Shown here: piece by piece, positions 14,431 to 21,977 of the stretch
Position numbering within the stretch: position 1 is the first letter of the stretch
Layout: each line of letters begins with the position of its first letter
Source of the DNA: Anaerolineales bacterium
GTDB lineage: Bacteria; Chloroflexota; Anaerolineae; Anaerolineales; UBA11858
Reading direction: 5' to 3'
Assembly: GCA_016783125.1 (NCBI GenBank)
Contig: JADHXE010000008.1
Span: forward strand, 1 to 36,212
Length of the DNA: 36,212 nt
The notes under the pieces: generated by a model
Databases searched by the model: none
What the model saw: the letters and a program-made list of their open reading frames with translations, nothing else
What the model was told of the DNA's origin: nothing
Made by a program: the position numbers and the translations under genes

Positions 14431-14539
14431 TAACGGGAAACAGAAAAAGTGTGAGAGTCGAAGCATATTTCTGATTCATAGCGTTTCTAGCCAGAACTGC
14501 GAAATCGCTGAAACTGTGTGTACGACGAGCCCAATAAAT

Positions 14540-14567
14540 TTGTGCTAAAATTAACTAGCCCTAATAC
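14540..14567 (+). promoter_or_regulatory. Possible promoter for the lipoprotein gene
   Basis: TTGTGC (14540-14545) and TAATAC (14562-14567) are separated by 16 nt. The leader to GTG 14735 would be about 160 nt, and contains no gene. Confidence 0.3.
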
Positions 14568-14734
14568 TGTGGCGGGGAATTCAATAAGACTGCGAGCTCG
14601 CCCCGTGCTTTTTATATCCCTCTGAGTAAAGAACTGAGGCTTCGATATAAAATTCGCCGTGAGCGCTGCGGCCTTACATTATCCGGTGAACCCAGAATAT
14701 GCCTTCCCAAAGAAGTGCCTTGAAGGAGTACACC

Positions 14735-15850
14735 GTGAAAAGAAATCCAGTATTTCAAAGACCACTCATCATCGTGATCCTGCTCTTCTTGGCTGGGGGG
14801 ACGCTCTCCTGTGTTCGAGAGGAAGGGGCTCGGATTCAGGTTTGGATTGATTCTCCTCGTGATGGGTATACCGCTCCCTTGGGCAAACCCATCAGCATCA
14901 TTTCTCATACCTACGCGCGCCAGGGCATCGCTGAAATCGTGCTTTCAGTAAACGGTGAAGCCTACCGCCGCGATGCTCCCACCGAAGCAGGAACTGATTT
15001 CTGTGAAATTTGGCAGGAGTGGATACCTGTTGAGCCGGGAATATACACCTTGCAGGTTCGGGCGTACGACACACAGGGGGAAATCAGCCAGCCTGCCTCG
15101 ATATCTGTGCGGGTGCTTGGAGATGTCGCACCAGAAATGGTTGCCCCACCCACAGTGACGATTTCACCCGAGCTACCTATCACACCCACGTTAGTTACCA
15201 TCACGCCAACCGAAGAGACTGTTCCAATCACCTGCCCGCCCATGGCAACTGGGTGACACAATGCCAATTGTCGTTCAGGACCGGGTTCGGACTACAAAAT
15301 TGTCAGTTCTTTAGGCCAGGGACAATCAGCAGCGGTCGTGGGTCGCAACACGGACAGTTCCTGGTGGATGATCGATGGCATAGATGGAGGGGGCACATGC
15401 TGGATATGGGGTGATTTGGTGACATTGAGCACGGATACTTGTGAAGTGTCGATCATTGAGGCGCCACCATTACCTCCAACAGTGACTCCAACCCCCACGA
15501 ATACCCCAACACCTACGCTTACAGAAGACAATACCCCGCCCCCCGTACCCACTCCACTCAAGCCAATCAACGGCAGCAATCTGGGCTGCACCGCCTCTGC
15601 TATGCTGCGCTGGGAGGCTGTCTCTGACGCTAGCGGCATCGCTGAGTACCAGATTGAAGTACAACGTCATGCGGGTGACAACAATTGGAAAACCGCCCCT
15701 GGCAGCCCTTTCAACGGCATCGGCGGTACCGAAAAAGAAATCTCCTTAGAGTGCGGTTGGGAATATCGCTGGCGGGTCAGGGCCGTGGACAACCAGGACA
15801 ATATCAGCAACTGGTCCGGTTGGTTCACCTTCGTCGTTCCACTGTCGTAA
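14735..15850 (+). pseudogene. Surface lipoprotein with SH3b-like and Fn3-like parts, split by one in-frame TGA
   Basis: The two track ORFs at 14699-15256 and 15338-15850 are in the same frame and are separated by a single TGA at 15254. Reading across it gives a protein of about 371 residues. GTG 14735 follows AAGGAG by 6 nt. The order is a signal peptide (LIIVILLFLAGGTLSC, lipobox-like with Thr at -3), an Ig-like domain (IQVWIDSPRDGYTAPLGKPI), a Pro/Thr linker, an SH3b-like domain (NANCRSGPGSDYKIVSSLGQ, SSWWMIDG) that spans and follows the stop, a second linker TPTPTNTPTPTLT, and an Fn3-like domain (AEYQIEVQRH, CGWEYRWRVRAVD). It should be anchored outside the membrane and bind cell-wall or other polymers. 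The stop is GGG TGA CAC; the UGA-C context is leaky. It may be a mutation, an error, or a readthrough site. Confidence 0.7.
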
Positions 15851-15912
15851 TTTCCAGGATGACGCCATCACCCATCTGCCTCCTGAGACAAGTGCTACAG
15901 GAAAGATGAATC

Positions 15913-16101
15913 ATGAAAAGATCATATCCACCCCCAGATTATCAGCATTCCGCTGCTGGTTCAGTCAGACACAGTAAACCCTGGTATAGGAAGTTCTTGC
16001 CACTCCTGGGGATCTTGGGAGGCCTGTGCGCAATCCTCGCCTTCATATGTCAGATGCGCTGCATCCTTCGACACTTCCTACGGTCGCAGGACAGGCTTTG
16101 A
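15913..16101 (+). CDS. Possible small membrane protein
   Basis: A 62-codon frame starting MKRSYPPPDYQHSAAGSVRH with one hydrophobic stretch FLPLLGILGGLCAILAFICQ. AGGAAAG stands before ATG 15913. The end, after FICQ, is derived from a repeat-like sequence (GCATCCTTCGACACTTCCTA) related to the dispersed CTTCGAC hairpins, so the natural C-terminus may be altered. I cannot name it and the gene is uncertain. Confidence 0.3.
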   Translation: MKRSYPPPDYQHSAAGSVRHSKPWYRKFLPLLGILGGLCAILAFICQMRCILRHFLRSQDRL

Positions 16102-16439
16102 AAGAGCAACGCACCTGACGCATAAAGCCCACCGCCGTGAGTTTCTTACCTCACCACCGTGATTTGGTCAGGTGATCAGGAATGCTTTCGATAGCATCTA
16201 TAGACAAAAAGGATTGGGATTAGATTCAGGAATAAAGACCCCGGGATTTTTCACATGGTGTGTGGACTTCTGGGGTTTTTTCTTACCAACGCAAGGCTGC
16301 GAAGGTGCAAAGCTATGGAAAATAAATCACAACCAAACCAAACACCCTGTCCTGGCTACTTCATTCATCCACTGGAAACCGCCGCCATTAGTAGAACGTA
16401 TTCCCAAGATCAACACTCATATGGCGCCGGATCACCCTG
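16102..16439. other. Non-coding stretch between lipoprotein and second HigBA
   Basis: I see no convincing gene here. The track ORF 16172-16462 lacks a ribosome site and its composition is not protein-like. GACCCCGGGATTTTT and CTGGGGTTTTTTC look like weak T-rich terminator remnants. Nothing else stands out. Confidence 0.5.
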
Positions 16440-16468
16440 TTGCAAACTATAGTTTGCTGTGATATACT
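16440..16468 (+). promoter_or_regulatory. Promoter and palindromic operator of the second HigBA module
   Basis: TTGCAA (16440-16445) and TATACT (16463-16468) are separated by 17 nt. Within the promoter, GCAAACTATAGTTTGC (16442-16457) is a perfect 16-bp palindrome overlapping the -35 box. The start of higB is about 20 nt downstream. This is the expected layout for autorepression by the HigA-type antitoxin. Confidence 0.7.
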
Positions 16469-16489
16469 CAATAGAAAGCAGGCTTATTG

Positions 16490-16828
16490 ATGTCCAACGC
16501 CAATCCATCCAAAACCGTCATCATCTACCACGACACGGTGGGCAAGGAACCTTTTACCGACTGGCTAAATAGTCTGCGCGACCCCTGCACCCGGCGGCGA
16601 ATACTCAAACGTCTTTGGCGAGTCGAAAGCGGCCATTACGGCGATTGTAAGATCGTGGGTGGTGGCGTGCGCGAACTACGCTTCTTTTTTGGCGCAGGTT
16701 ACCGCGTTTACTTTGGCGAAGACGGCGACCAAATCGTGGTCTTGCTCTGCGGCGGCGATAAAGACAGCCAGCGCCATGATATTCAACAGGCCCAAACCTA
16801 CTGGAAGGAGTATTTGAGCCATGCCTGA
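16490..16828 (+). CDS. HigB-like RelE/ParE-superfamily toxin
   Basis: About 112 residues of the 'addiction module killer protein' type within the RelE/ParE superfamily. The features are VIIYHDTVGKEPFTDWLNSL, RRRILKRLWRVESGHYGDCK, then GVRELRFFFGAGYRVYFGED, the beta-strand core with conserved Arg and Tyr, and VVLLCGGDKDSQRHDIQQAQ near the end. These toxins act on translation, usually as ribosome-dependent mRNA nucleases. The track start TTG 16487 is one codon before ATG 16490. The gene overlaps the antitoxin by 8 nt and has a palindromic operator upstream. Confidence 0.85.
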   Translation: MSNANPSKTVIIYHDTVGKEPFTDWLNSLRDPCTRRRILKRLWRVESGHYGDCKIVGGGVRELRFFFGAGYRVYFGEDGDQIVVLLCGGDKDSQRHDIQQAQTYWKEYLSHA

Positions 16829-17138
16829 GTACCGAACCCTCGATGAAATCAGCATTGATTACTTTTCCGAGCGACCCGAAGAGATCGAAGATTTTCTGAC
16901 CGAGATCTTTGCCGATTACGCGCAAGATGGCGATTCGGCAGCCCTGCTTTCGGCCCTGCGGGTGATTGCACGCGTCAAGGGGGTTTCCAATATGGCCGCA
17001 GAAATCGGGATGACCCGCCAAGGCTTGCAGAAGGCGCTCTCCGCCAAAGGCAACCCGCGGCTGGATAATATCAATGCCATCATGCGAGCGATGGGCTATC
17101 AACTAATGCCGCATCGTCTGGGAGTGCCTGCGGGATAA
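16821..17138 (+). CDS. HigA-like antitoxin with helix-turn-helix
   Basis: A 105-residue antitoxin. The C-terminal two thirds form an HTH domain: ALRVIARVKGVSNMAAEIGM, then TRQGLQKALSAKGNPRLDNI, closely matching the 'addiction module antidote protein' family whose toxin precedes it. The N-terminus (RTLDEISIDYFSERPEEIED) is acidic and likely contacts the toxin. The start overlaps the toxin gene. It should bind the GCAAACTATAGTTTGC palindrome upstream. About 200 nt with no visible feature follow before the LacI promoter. Confidence 0.88.
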   Translation: MPEYRTLDEISIDYFSERPEEIEDFLTEIFADYAQDGDSAALLSALRVIARVKGVSNMAAEIGMTRQGLQKALSAKGNPRLDNINAIMRAMGYQLMPHRLGVPAG

Positions 17139-17340
17139 GTCCGTAGTGTGCAAATACTTTATCAGAGACATCCTGATAACTAAACGGCCCAAACCCAAAC
17201 CAATGGGGCATAGGGCAAGCCAAAACTCCATGTTCTATTGGTCTGATTATTCAGGATGATGTTTGTAGCACGGGAGTAAGGATGAAAGAAAGCAGGGAGC
17301 GATCAAAATAATGTGTAATTGATATGTAGAACGCGCGTGC

Positions 17341-17425
17341 TTGACAAAACAACAACACTTTGATATAGTAATGCAAACGTTTGCACACGCAAGTATTTTT
17401 TTCTCTGTTTGTGCAAACGTTTGCG
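17341..17425 (+). promoter_or_regulatory. Strong promoter with two LacI-family operators
   Basis: TTGACA (17341-17346) and TATAGT (17364-17369) are separated by 17 nt. A perfect palindrome TGCAAACGTTTGCA covers 17372-17385, over the expected transcription start. A second copy, TGCAAACGTTTGCG, covers 17412-17425. Their centres are exactly 40 bp apart, close to four helical turns. The regulator gene begins 27 nt later. The promoter probably drives the regulator and, by readthrough, the transport and inositol genes. Confidence 0.85.
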
Positions 17426-17451
17426 CACCTTTTGATTATGGAGGGCTTCTC

Positions 17452-18444
17452 GTGCCAATCACGATTAAGGATGTTGCTAAAAAAGCCAATGTTTCGCCAT
17501 CAACGGTATCACGCGCCTTAAACGATCATCCCCGTATCAGCACAGAAACCAAAAAACAGGTACAAGAGCTGGCCAAGAGTATGGGATATGTCCCCAGTCA
17601 GGCGGCGCGCAATTTGGTGACTCAGCGATCTGCAACAATCGGCGTGGCAGTTGCCGATTACCTGGACCCGTTTTACGTGAGCCTGCTGGCCAGCATCGAG
17701 GATGTTGCCCTGGCTAACAACTACGATCTATTTGTATCCAGTTTCTATCGAGATCGCCGGCGGGAAGAAAAACTATTCGATTCTTTTTACGAAAAACGAT
17801 TGGCTGGAATCATTGTCGCGGGATCATTAATCGATGAAGGATATTTATCTCAAGAAAATCGCTCCGTACCAGTGGTTTTGATAAATTGTTTCTCGTACCC
17901 ATTTTCTGTTTCAGCCGATAAATTAGCGGGGGCAAAAATGGCCATGGAATACCTGGTTGGGTTGGGACACCATCGGATAGCTTACGTCTCTCAGGGCAAG
18001 CCTTTGAACACCGAACTTCTACGTCTTCAAGGATATCGCTCTGTATTGCGCAAACACGATATCCCAATAGACGACTCTCTAATCGTGCCGGGAGATGGCG
18101 GTGTAATTGGCGGCATTAAAGCCGTATCCCGATTGCTGGATTTGCCAGAAAAACCAAGCGCTATTTTCTGTTTCAACGATATGACAGCTATTGGCGTGAT
18201 GAATGCCCTGCAAAAGCGTGGCTGTCAAGTGCCGCGTGATTGCTCTGTCGTGGGCTTTGATGACCTGGAGATTGCTACCTACTACCATCCTTCTCTAACA
18301 ACTATCCGGCAGCCCATTTACCGGCTCGGGTATAGGGCTACCGAAATGCTACTTGATCTCATTCGGAGCGATGGTGAAGTCGGTTCTGAGATTTTAGAAC
18401 CAGAATTGATTGTCCGAGATTCGACAGCTCGCGCCCAGGATTAG
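17452..18444 (+). CDS. LacI-family transcriptional repressor of the inositol cluster
   Basis: A 330-residue LacI/GalR-type regulator. It has an N-terminal HTH (TIKDVAKKANVSPSTVSRAL), a hinge helix region (GYVPSQAARNLVTQRSATIG), and a periplasmic-binding-like effector domain (GVAVADYLDPFYVSLLASIE, GLGHHRIAYVSQG, AIFCFNDMTAIGVMNAL, VVGFDDLEIATYYHPSLTTI). GTG 17452 follows GGAGGG and is the start that matches the family; the track ORF from TTG 17341 runs through the promoter. Two operators upstream indicate autorepression. The effector is probably inositol or a breakdown product, since the downstream genes encode its uptake and catabolism. That is inference from context. Confidence 0.9.
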   Translation: MPITIKDVAKKANVSPSTVSRALNDHPRISTETKKQVQELAKSMGYVPSQAARNLVTQRSATIGVAVADYLDPFYVSLLASIEDVALANNYDLFVSSFYRDRRREEKLFDSFYEKRLAGIIVAGSLIDEGYLSQENRSVPVVLINCFSYPFSVSADKLAGAKMAMEYLVGLGHHRIAYVSQGKPLNTELLRLQGYRSVLRKHDIPIDDSLIVPGDGGVIGGIKAVSRLLDLPEKPSAIFCFNDMTAIGVMNALQKRGCQVPRDCSVVGFDDLEIATYYHPSLTTIRQPIYRLGYRATEMLLDLIRSDGEVGSEILEPELIVRDSTARAQD

Positions 18445-18453
18445 AGTACGAAG

Positions 18454-18465
18454 AAAGGAGGTGAT
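18454..18465 (+). promoter_or_regulatory. Orphan Shine-Dalgarno complementing 12 nt of the 16S rRNA end
   Basis: AAAGGAGGTGAT is fully complementary to the 3' end of bacterial 16S rRNA (ATCACCTCCTTT). No gene starts at a suitable distance; the binding protein has its own site GGAGGAG at 18539-18545. It may be a ribosome standby or pause site, or a relic. Confidence 0.5.
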
Positions 18466-18551
18466 ACTATCGAAAAAGTCTAATATCCGTCACTGAATAC
18501 CGTAACGTAAAAACCCATTTAGATACATTATTTCCTACGGAGGAGTTTTCC

Positions 18552-20029
18552 ATGTACAACAAAAAGATGCTTTTCTTTTTTAGCAGCCTGATCATTCTGG
18601 TTGTACTTCTGGCTGCTTGCCAGCCGCAAACAGTCGTCGGACCGTTGTGGTCGAGAAAGAGGTTGTGGTCGAGAAAGAAGTGGAGGTCGTCAAAGAAGTA
18701 GAAGTGATCAAAGAGGTCGAAGTCGAAGTTCCGACTGGCGGCGAACTGGTCACCCTCGTTGCTCGCTGCCGGGCCAAGCCCCCCACAGAGGACTGGCGCT
18801 GCAACAACCTGCTCTTCGCTGTGGCCGAGGTCAATGCCGACCTGGAAGCCGCCGGCGATTCCCGCCGTGTGGTGGTCGAGACCATCCAGGACAACACCGA
18901 TTGGGGCGACATCATGCAGGAGTTTGCCCTGTCCTACGAAGATGACAAGGCGCCGGACATCCTGCTGACCGGCCACGAGTTCATCGGCACCGAGGCCGAG
19001 GCCGGCCGCATCATCCCCTTGGAGGATATGCTCGGCAATTACCCGGAATTCGACAATGTGATCGACGCGCTGTGGAATTCAGTCATGTACAAGGGCCAGC
19101 GCTGGGGTGTCCCCCAGGACACCGAAGCCCGGCCAGTCTACTGGGACAAGACGCTGCTGGCGCAGGTTCCGGGATGGGACGAGGCTCGCATGGCCGGATT
19201 GGCCGATGAGATCGCGGCTGGTAACTTCACCCTGGACGACATGCTAGAGACAGCCGAAGCAGCCGTAGCGGCCGGCGTTGTGGAGCCGGGCATGGGCTTC
19301 TGGATGCGGCCCAAGAACGGCCCCGATTTCACCGCCCTGTACTACGCCTACGGCGGCGAGACCATTGACGCCGATACCGGCAAGCTGGTCTTCGACACAG
19401 AGGCCGGCCTGAAGTACTACCAGTTCTTCGAGCGCGGCTTGACCGGCGACGGTGCACACAGCTTCCTGACCGCGGACTGGGGCGGCAGTTACCACCCCAG
19501 CGTCTCGGGCAGCGCGGTGCTGTTCTGGGGCGGCGGCGCCTGGCAGTGGGCCGAGTGGGCCTCTCAGTGGACCGCGGACAAGGGCGGTCAGGACTACCAG
19601 TTTGAAAACTGGGGCTACGGCTTGTACCCGGCTGCCCCGGGTGGTTCCCCGGTCACGCTGTCGCACCCGGTGGTTTACCTGGTCAGCGCCCAGAGCGAGC
19701 ATCCTGACCTGGCCCTGGCCCTGATCGCCAAAGCGACCACCGACGAGGCCAACACCCGCCACGCCATCAACAGCACCCACCTGGGTATCCTCAAGTCGCA
19801 GGCCGGATATGAGGCTTACACGCAGGACGTCTTCCTGTCCGACGTGCTCTACATGTTGGACTACACCACTTTCCTGCCCAACAACCCCAACTGGGGACCG
19901 TACTCGACGATCACCTACGAAGCTCTGGCAGCGGTGCAAACCGGCGACTTGACCGCCCAAGAGGCTGTTGATCTGGTCGTAGATGGACTTCAAAATGAGT
20001 TGGGTGATGAGATCATCATCCTGCCATGA
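18552..20029 (+). CDS. Extracellular solute-binding lipoprotein of a CUT1-type importer, with a one-base shift
   Basis: The substrate-binding subunit of the ABC importer encoded next to it. ATG 18552 follows GGAGGAG and gives MYNKKMLFFFSSLIILVVLL with the lipobox LAAC. One missing base between 18621 and 18641 then shifts the frame. Restoring it joins CQPQTVV to TVVVEKEVVVEKEVEVVKEV and gives 492 residues. The track ORF therefore starts too late. The mature part begins with an E/V/K repeat linker, then the family 1 binding fold (VVETIQDNTDWGDIMQEFAL, TGHEFIGTEAEAGRIIPLED, GVPQDTEARPVYWDKTLL, GSAVLFWGGGAWQWAEW). The gene should lie first in a dedicated transport operon for inositol or a derivative; substrate is inferred from context. 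The loss of one base could be an error. The stop overlaps the permease start as ATGA. Confidence 0.85.
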
Positions 20030-21042
20030 ACGTTAAAAACAGGCTAGAGAGGGGGGGGACGCCCCCCCTCTCTCCTGCTACTCCAGAGCGGGAGACGTCC
20101 CCCATTGGGGCCAGATTGCGCTCGAAACTGGAAGCCTATGGTTTCTTGTCTCCAGCCGTCTTGTTGGTCACGCTCTTCTTTTTCATCCCGGTGGTCATTA
20201 TCTTCGTGCTCAGCCTTTCCGACCTGAAATCCTCGAACTTTGGCATGCTGCAATGGTGGCTGCCGGTTAACTGGAGCCTGGAGAATTACGCCAAGATCTT
20301 TGGCAATAAATTCTTCCCCAAAATTTTGGGCAACACTTTCTTTTACGTGGCAGTCACGCTGACCCTGTTCAATTTCAGCAGCGCACTGCTGATCGCCGTA
20401 CTCACCACCCACATCGACCGCCGCGCGGGCTTTTTCTTCCGCGTGCTGTGGCTCTTGCCCCGCCTGACCCCTTCGGTTATCTACATTATGATGTGGCAGC
20501 GCATGGCCTCGCGCGCCCCTCACGGCATCCTCAACCAGTTGCTCGTTCCCCTGGGAATAGGCACAGGGGGTGACTTGATCCAGGCCGCGCCCTGGTTCTT
20601 CGTCATCATTGTGAATGGAATGATCGGCGCCTCGTTTGGCATGGTGATCTTTACCTCGGCCATCGAGGCCATCCCCAGGGATTTTATGATGGCCTCCAAG
20701 GTAGACGGTGCCTCGACCTGGCAGACCATCCGCCACGTCATCCTGCCCTCGATCAAGTGGCCGATCCTGTTCGTGATCACCTACCAGACGCTCTCGCTGC
20801 TCACCTCCTTTGAGCAGATCATGCTGCTCACCGATGGCGGGCCGGGGTTGTACAAGACCGAGGTGTGGGCGCTGACAGCCTACCACCGGGCCTTATCCAA
20901 CTACTTTGGCAACAACCAGTGGGGCTATGGTTCGGCCTGGGCGGTGATCCTGGTGATCATCGGTGTGGGCGCGGCTGCTATCTATATGCGCGTGTTCAAG
21001 TTCGATGAACTGGTGCAAGAACCTAAGATCGACTTGCTGTAA
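20026..21042 (+). CDS. ABC importer permease, MalF/UgpA-like
   Basis: A 338-residue inner-membrane permease of a carbohydrate-type ABC importer. Hydrophobic segments are seen from GFLSPAVLLVTLFFFIPVVI onwards, with about six in total. The cytoplasmic EAA loop reads EAIPRDFMMASKVDGASTWQ, then RHVILPSIKWP, and contacts the ATPase. The start ATG 20026 overlaps the binding-protein stop. Codons 7-27 (ERGGTPPLSPATPERETSP) are unlike any permease N-terminus. They are encoded by a GC-rich hairpin that looks inserted; the natural protein would begin near SKLEAYGFLSPAVLL. The hairpin might also lower permease expression relative to the binding protein. Confidence 0.92.
   Translation: MNVKNRLERGGTPPLSPATPERETSPIGARLRSKLEAYGFLSPAVLLVTLFFFIPVVIIFVLSLSDLKSSNFGMLQWWLPVNWSLENYAKIFGNKFFPKILGNTFFYVAVTLTLFNFSSALLIAVLTTHIDRRAGFFFRVLWLLPRLTPSVIYIMMWQRMASRAPHGILNQLLVPLGIGTGGDLIQAAPWFFVIIVNGMIGASFGMVIFTSAIEAIPRDFMMASKVDGASTWQTIRHVILPSIKWPILFVITYQTLSLLTSFEQIMLLTDGGPGLYKTEVWALTAYHRALSNYFGNNQWGYGSAWAVILVIIGVGAAAIYMRVFKFDELVQEPKIDLL
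20046..20073. repeat. GC-rich hairpin just after the permease start
   Basis: AGAGAGGGGGGG (20046-20057) pairs with CCCCCCCTCTCT (20062-20073) around the loop GACG, a perfect 12-bp stem. It lies inside the permease reading frame about 20 nt after the ATG and right after the binding-protein stop. It resembles the C/G-rich palindrome in hsdM. Confidence 0.7.
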
Positions 21043-21057
21043 CGCACAAGGAGAAAT

Positions 21058-21903
21058 ATGATGACACTTCGACAAAGGATCATGGCAGTCATTCCCTACG
21101 TACTCCTGGTTCTCACCGTGCTGCCCATCGTCGTGGGCTATTTCTGGCTGGCGCTCAGTTCCTTCTCAGTCAGTACGGAAGGGCTGCGGTCAACAGGCTT
21201 CACCTTGAGCAACTGGAGTTTCTTGAGCGAGCCGCCCTTCGGCCGCGGCTATCCCAGCATCTGGAGGGTGACCTTCAACACCTTCGTGATCGCCATATCA
21301 ATGACTACCGCTGTGGTTATAGTTTCATCACTGGCCGGTTATGCGCTGTCACGCCTAAACTTCCCAGGGCGCAAGTCGTTCCTCTCGCTGACGCTGATAC
21401 TGCATGCCTTTCCCAGTGTGACCCTGCTGATCGGCATCTACTTCGTGCTGCGCACCCTCAAACTATACAACACGCTTACAGGCGTAGGCCTGGTGATGAT
21501 CGGTTTCGAACTGCCCTTCGGCATCTGGCTGATGAAGGGCTTTTTCGACAACGTCTCCTGGGACATGGAACGGGCCGCCCTGATCGACGGCGCCTCCCGC
21601 CTGCGGGTTTGGGGGGAGATCATCCTGCCCACCATCAAGCCGGGCATTGCCGCATTATCCATCTTCGCTTTCATCTCCGGCTGGAACGCCTGGCTGATCC
21701 CCAAAACCTTTACCATCGGCGCTGGTCAAAACGCGACCCTGTCTGTCTTTTTGAATAATTTTAGGGGCGATACAGTGGCTGTCCAATGGGGAGCGGTCAC
21801 CGCGGTGGGGCTGTTCCAGCTCATCCCGGTGGCTATTTTCTTCATCTTCACCCAGGACCTGCTGTTGAGCATCTATGCCGGCGGGGCCAAAGGTGGCACG
21901 TGA
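21058..21903 (+). CDS. ABC importer permease, MalG/UgpE-like
   Basis: A 281-residue second permease subunit. Hydrophobic segments include VIPYVLLVLTVLPIVVGYFW, TFVIAISMTTAVVIVSSLAG and ALSIFAFISGWNAWL. The EAA loop reads MERAALIDGASRLRVWGEII, then LPTIKPG, as in the MalG group. AAGGAGAAAT precedes the start; ATG 21061 is one codon later. It lies 15 nt after the first permease gene and 74 nt before the ATPase gene. That gap is filled by a long perfect hairpin. Confidence 0.93.
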   Translation: MMTLRQRIMAVIPYVLLVLTVLPIVVGYFWLALSSFSVSTEGLRSTGFTLSNWSFLSEPPFGRGYPSIWRVTFNTFVIAISMTTAVVIVSSLAGYALSRLNFPGRKSFLSLTLILHAFPSVTLLIGIYFVLRTLKLYNTLTGVGLVMIGFELPFGIWLMKGFFDNVSWDMERAALIDGASRLRVWGEIILPTIKPGIAALSIFAFISGWNAWLIPKTFTIGAGQNATLSVFLNNFRGDTVAVQWGAVTAVGLFQLIPVAIFFIFTQDLLLSIYAGGAKGGT

Positions 21904-21905
21904 CT

Positions 21906-21959
21906 CGTATTGCGTATTCCGTACAGCGTATAGCGCAATGATACGGAATACGCAATACG
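21906..21959. repeat. Perfect 18-bp stem hairpin between permease and ATPase genes
   Basis: CGTATTGCGTATTCCGTA (21906-21923) and its exact reverse complement (21942-21959) form an 18-bp stem with an 18-nt loop. There is no T tract after it, so an intrinsic terminator is unlikely. It ends 8 nt before the AGGAG site of the ATPase gene. Confidence 0.85.
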
Positions 21960-21977
21960 CTATATGAGGAGTGAACC

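Noticed and set aside
15240-15270. Selenocysteine or recoded TGA in the lipoprotein
   Set aside because: The residue lies in a linker with no redox context, no SECIS-like hairpin follows, and no sign of a recoded genetic code is seen in other genes.
16172-16462. ORF of 96 codons
   Set aside because: It has no ribosome site, an unusual composition, and overlaps the promoter and operator of the next HigBA pair.
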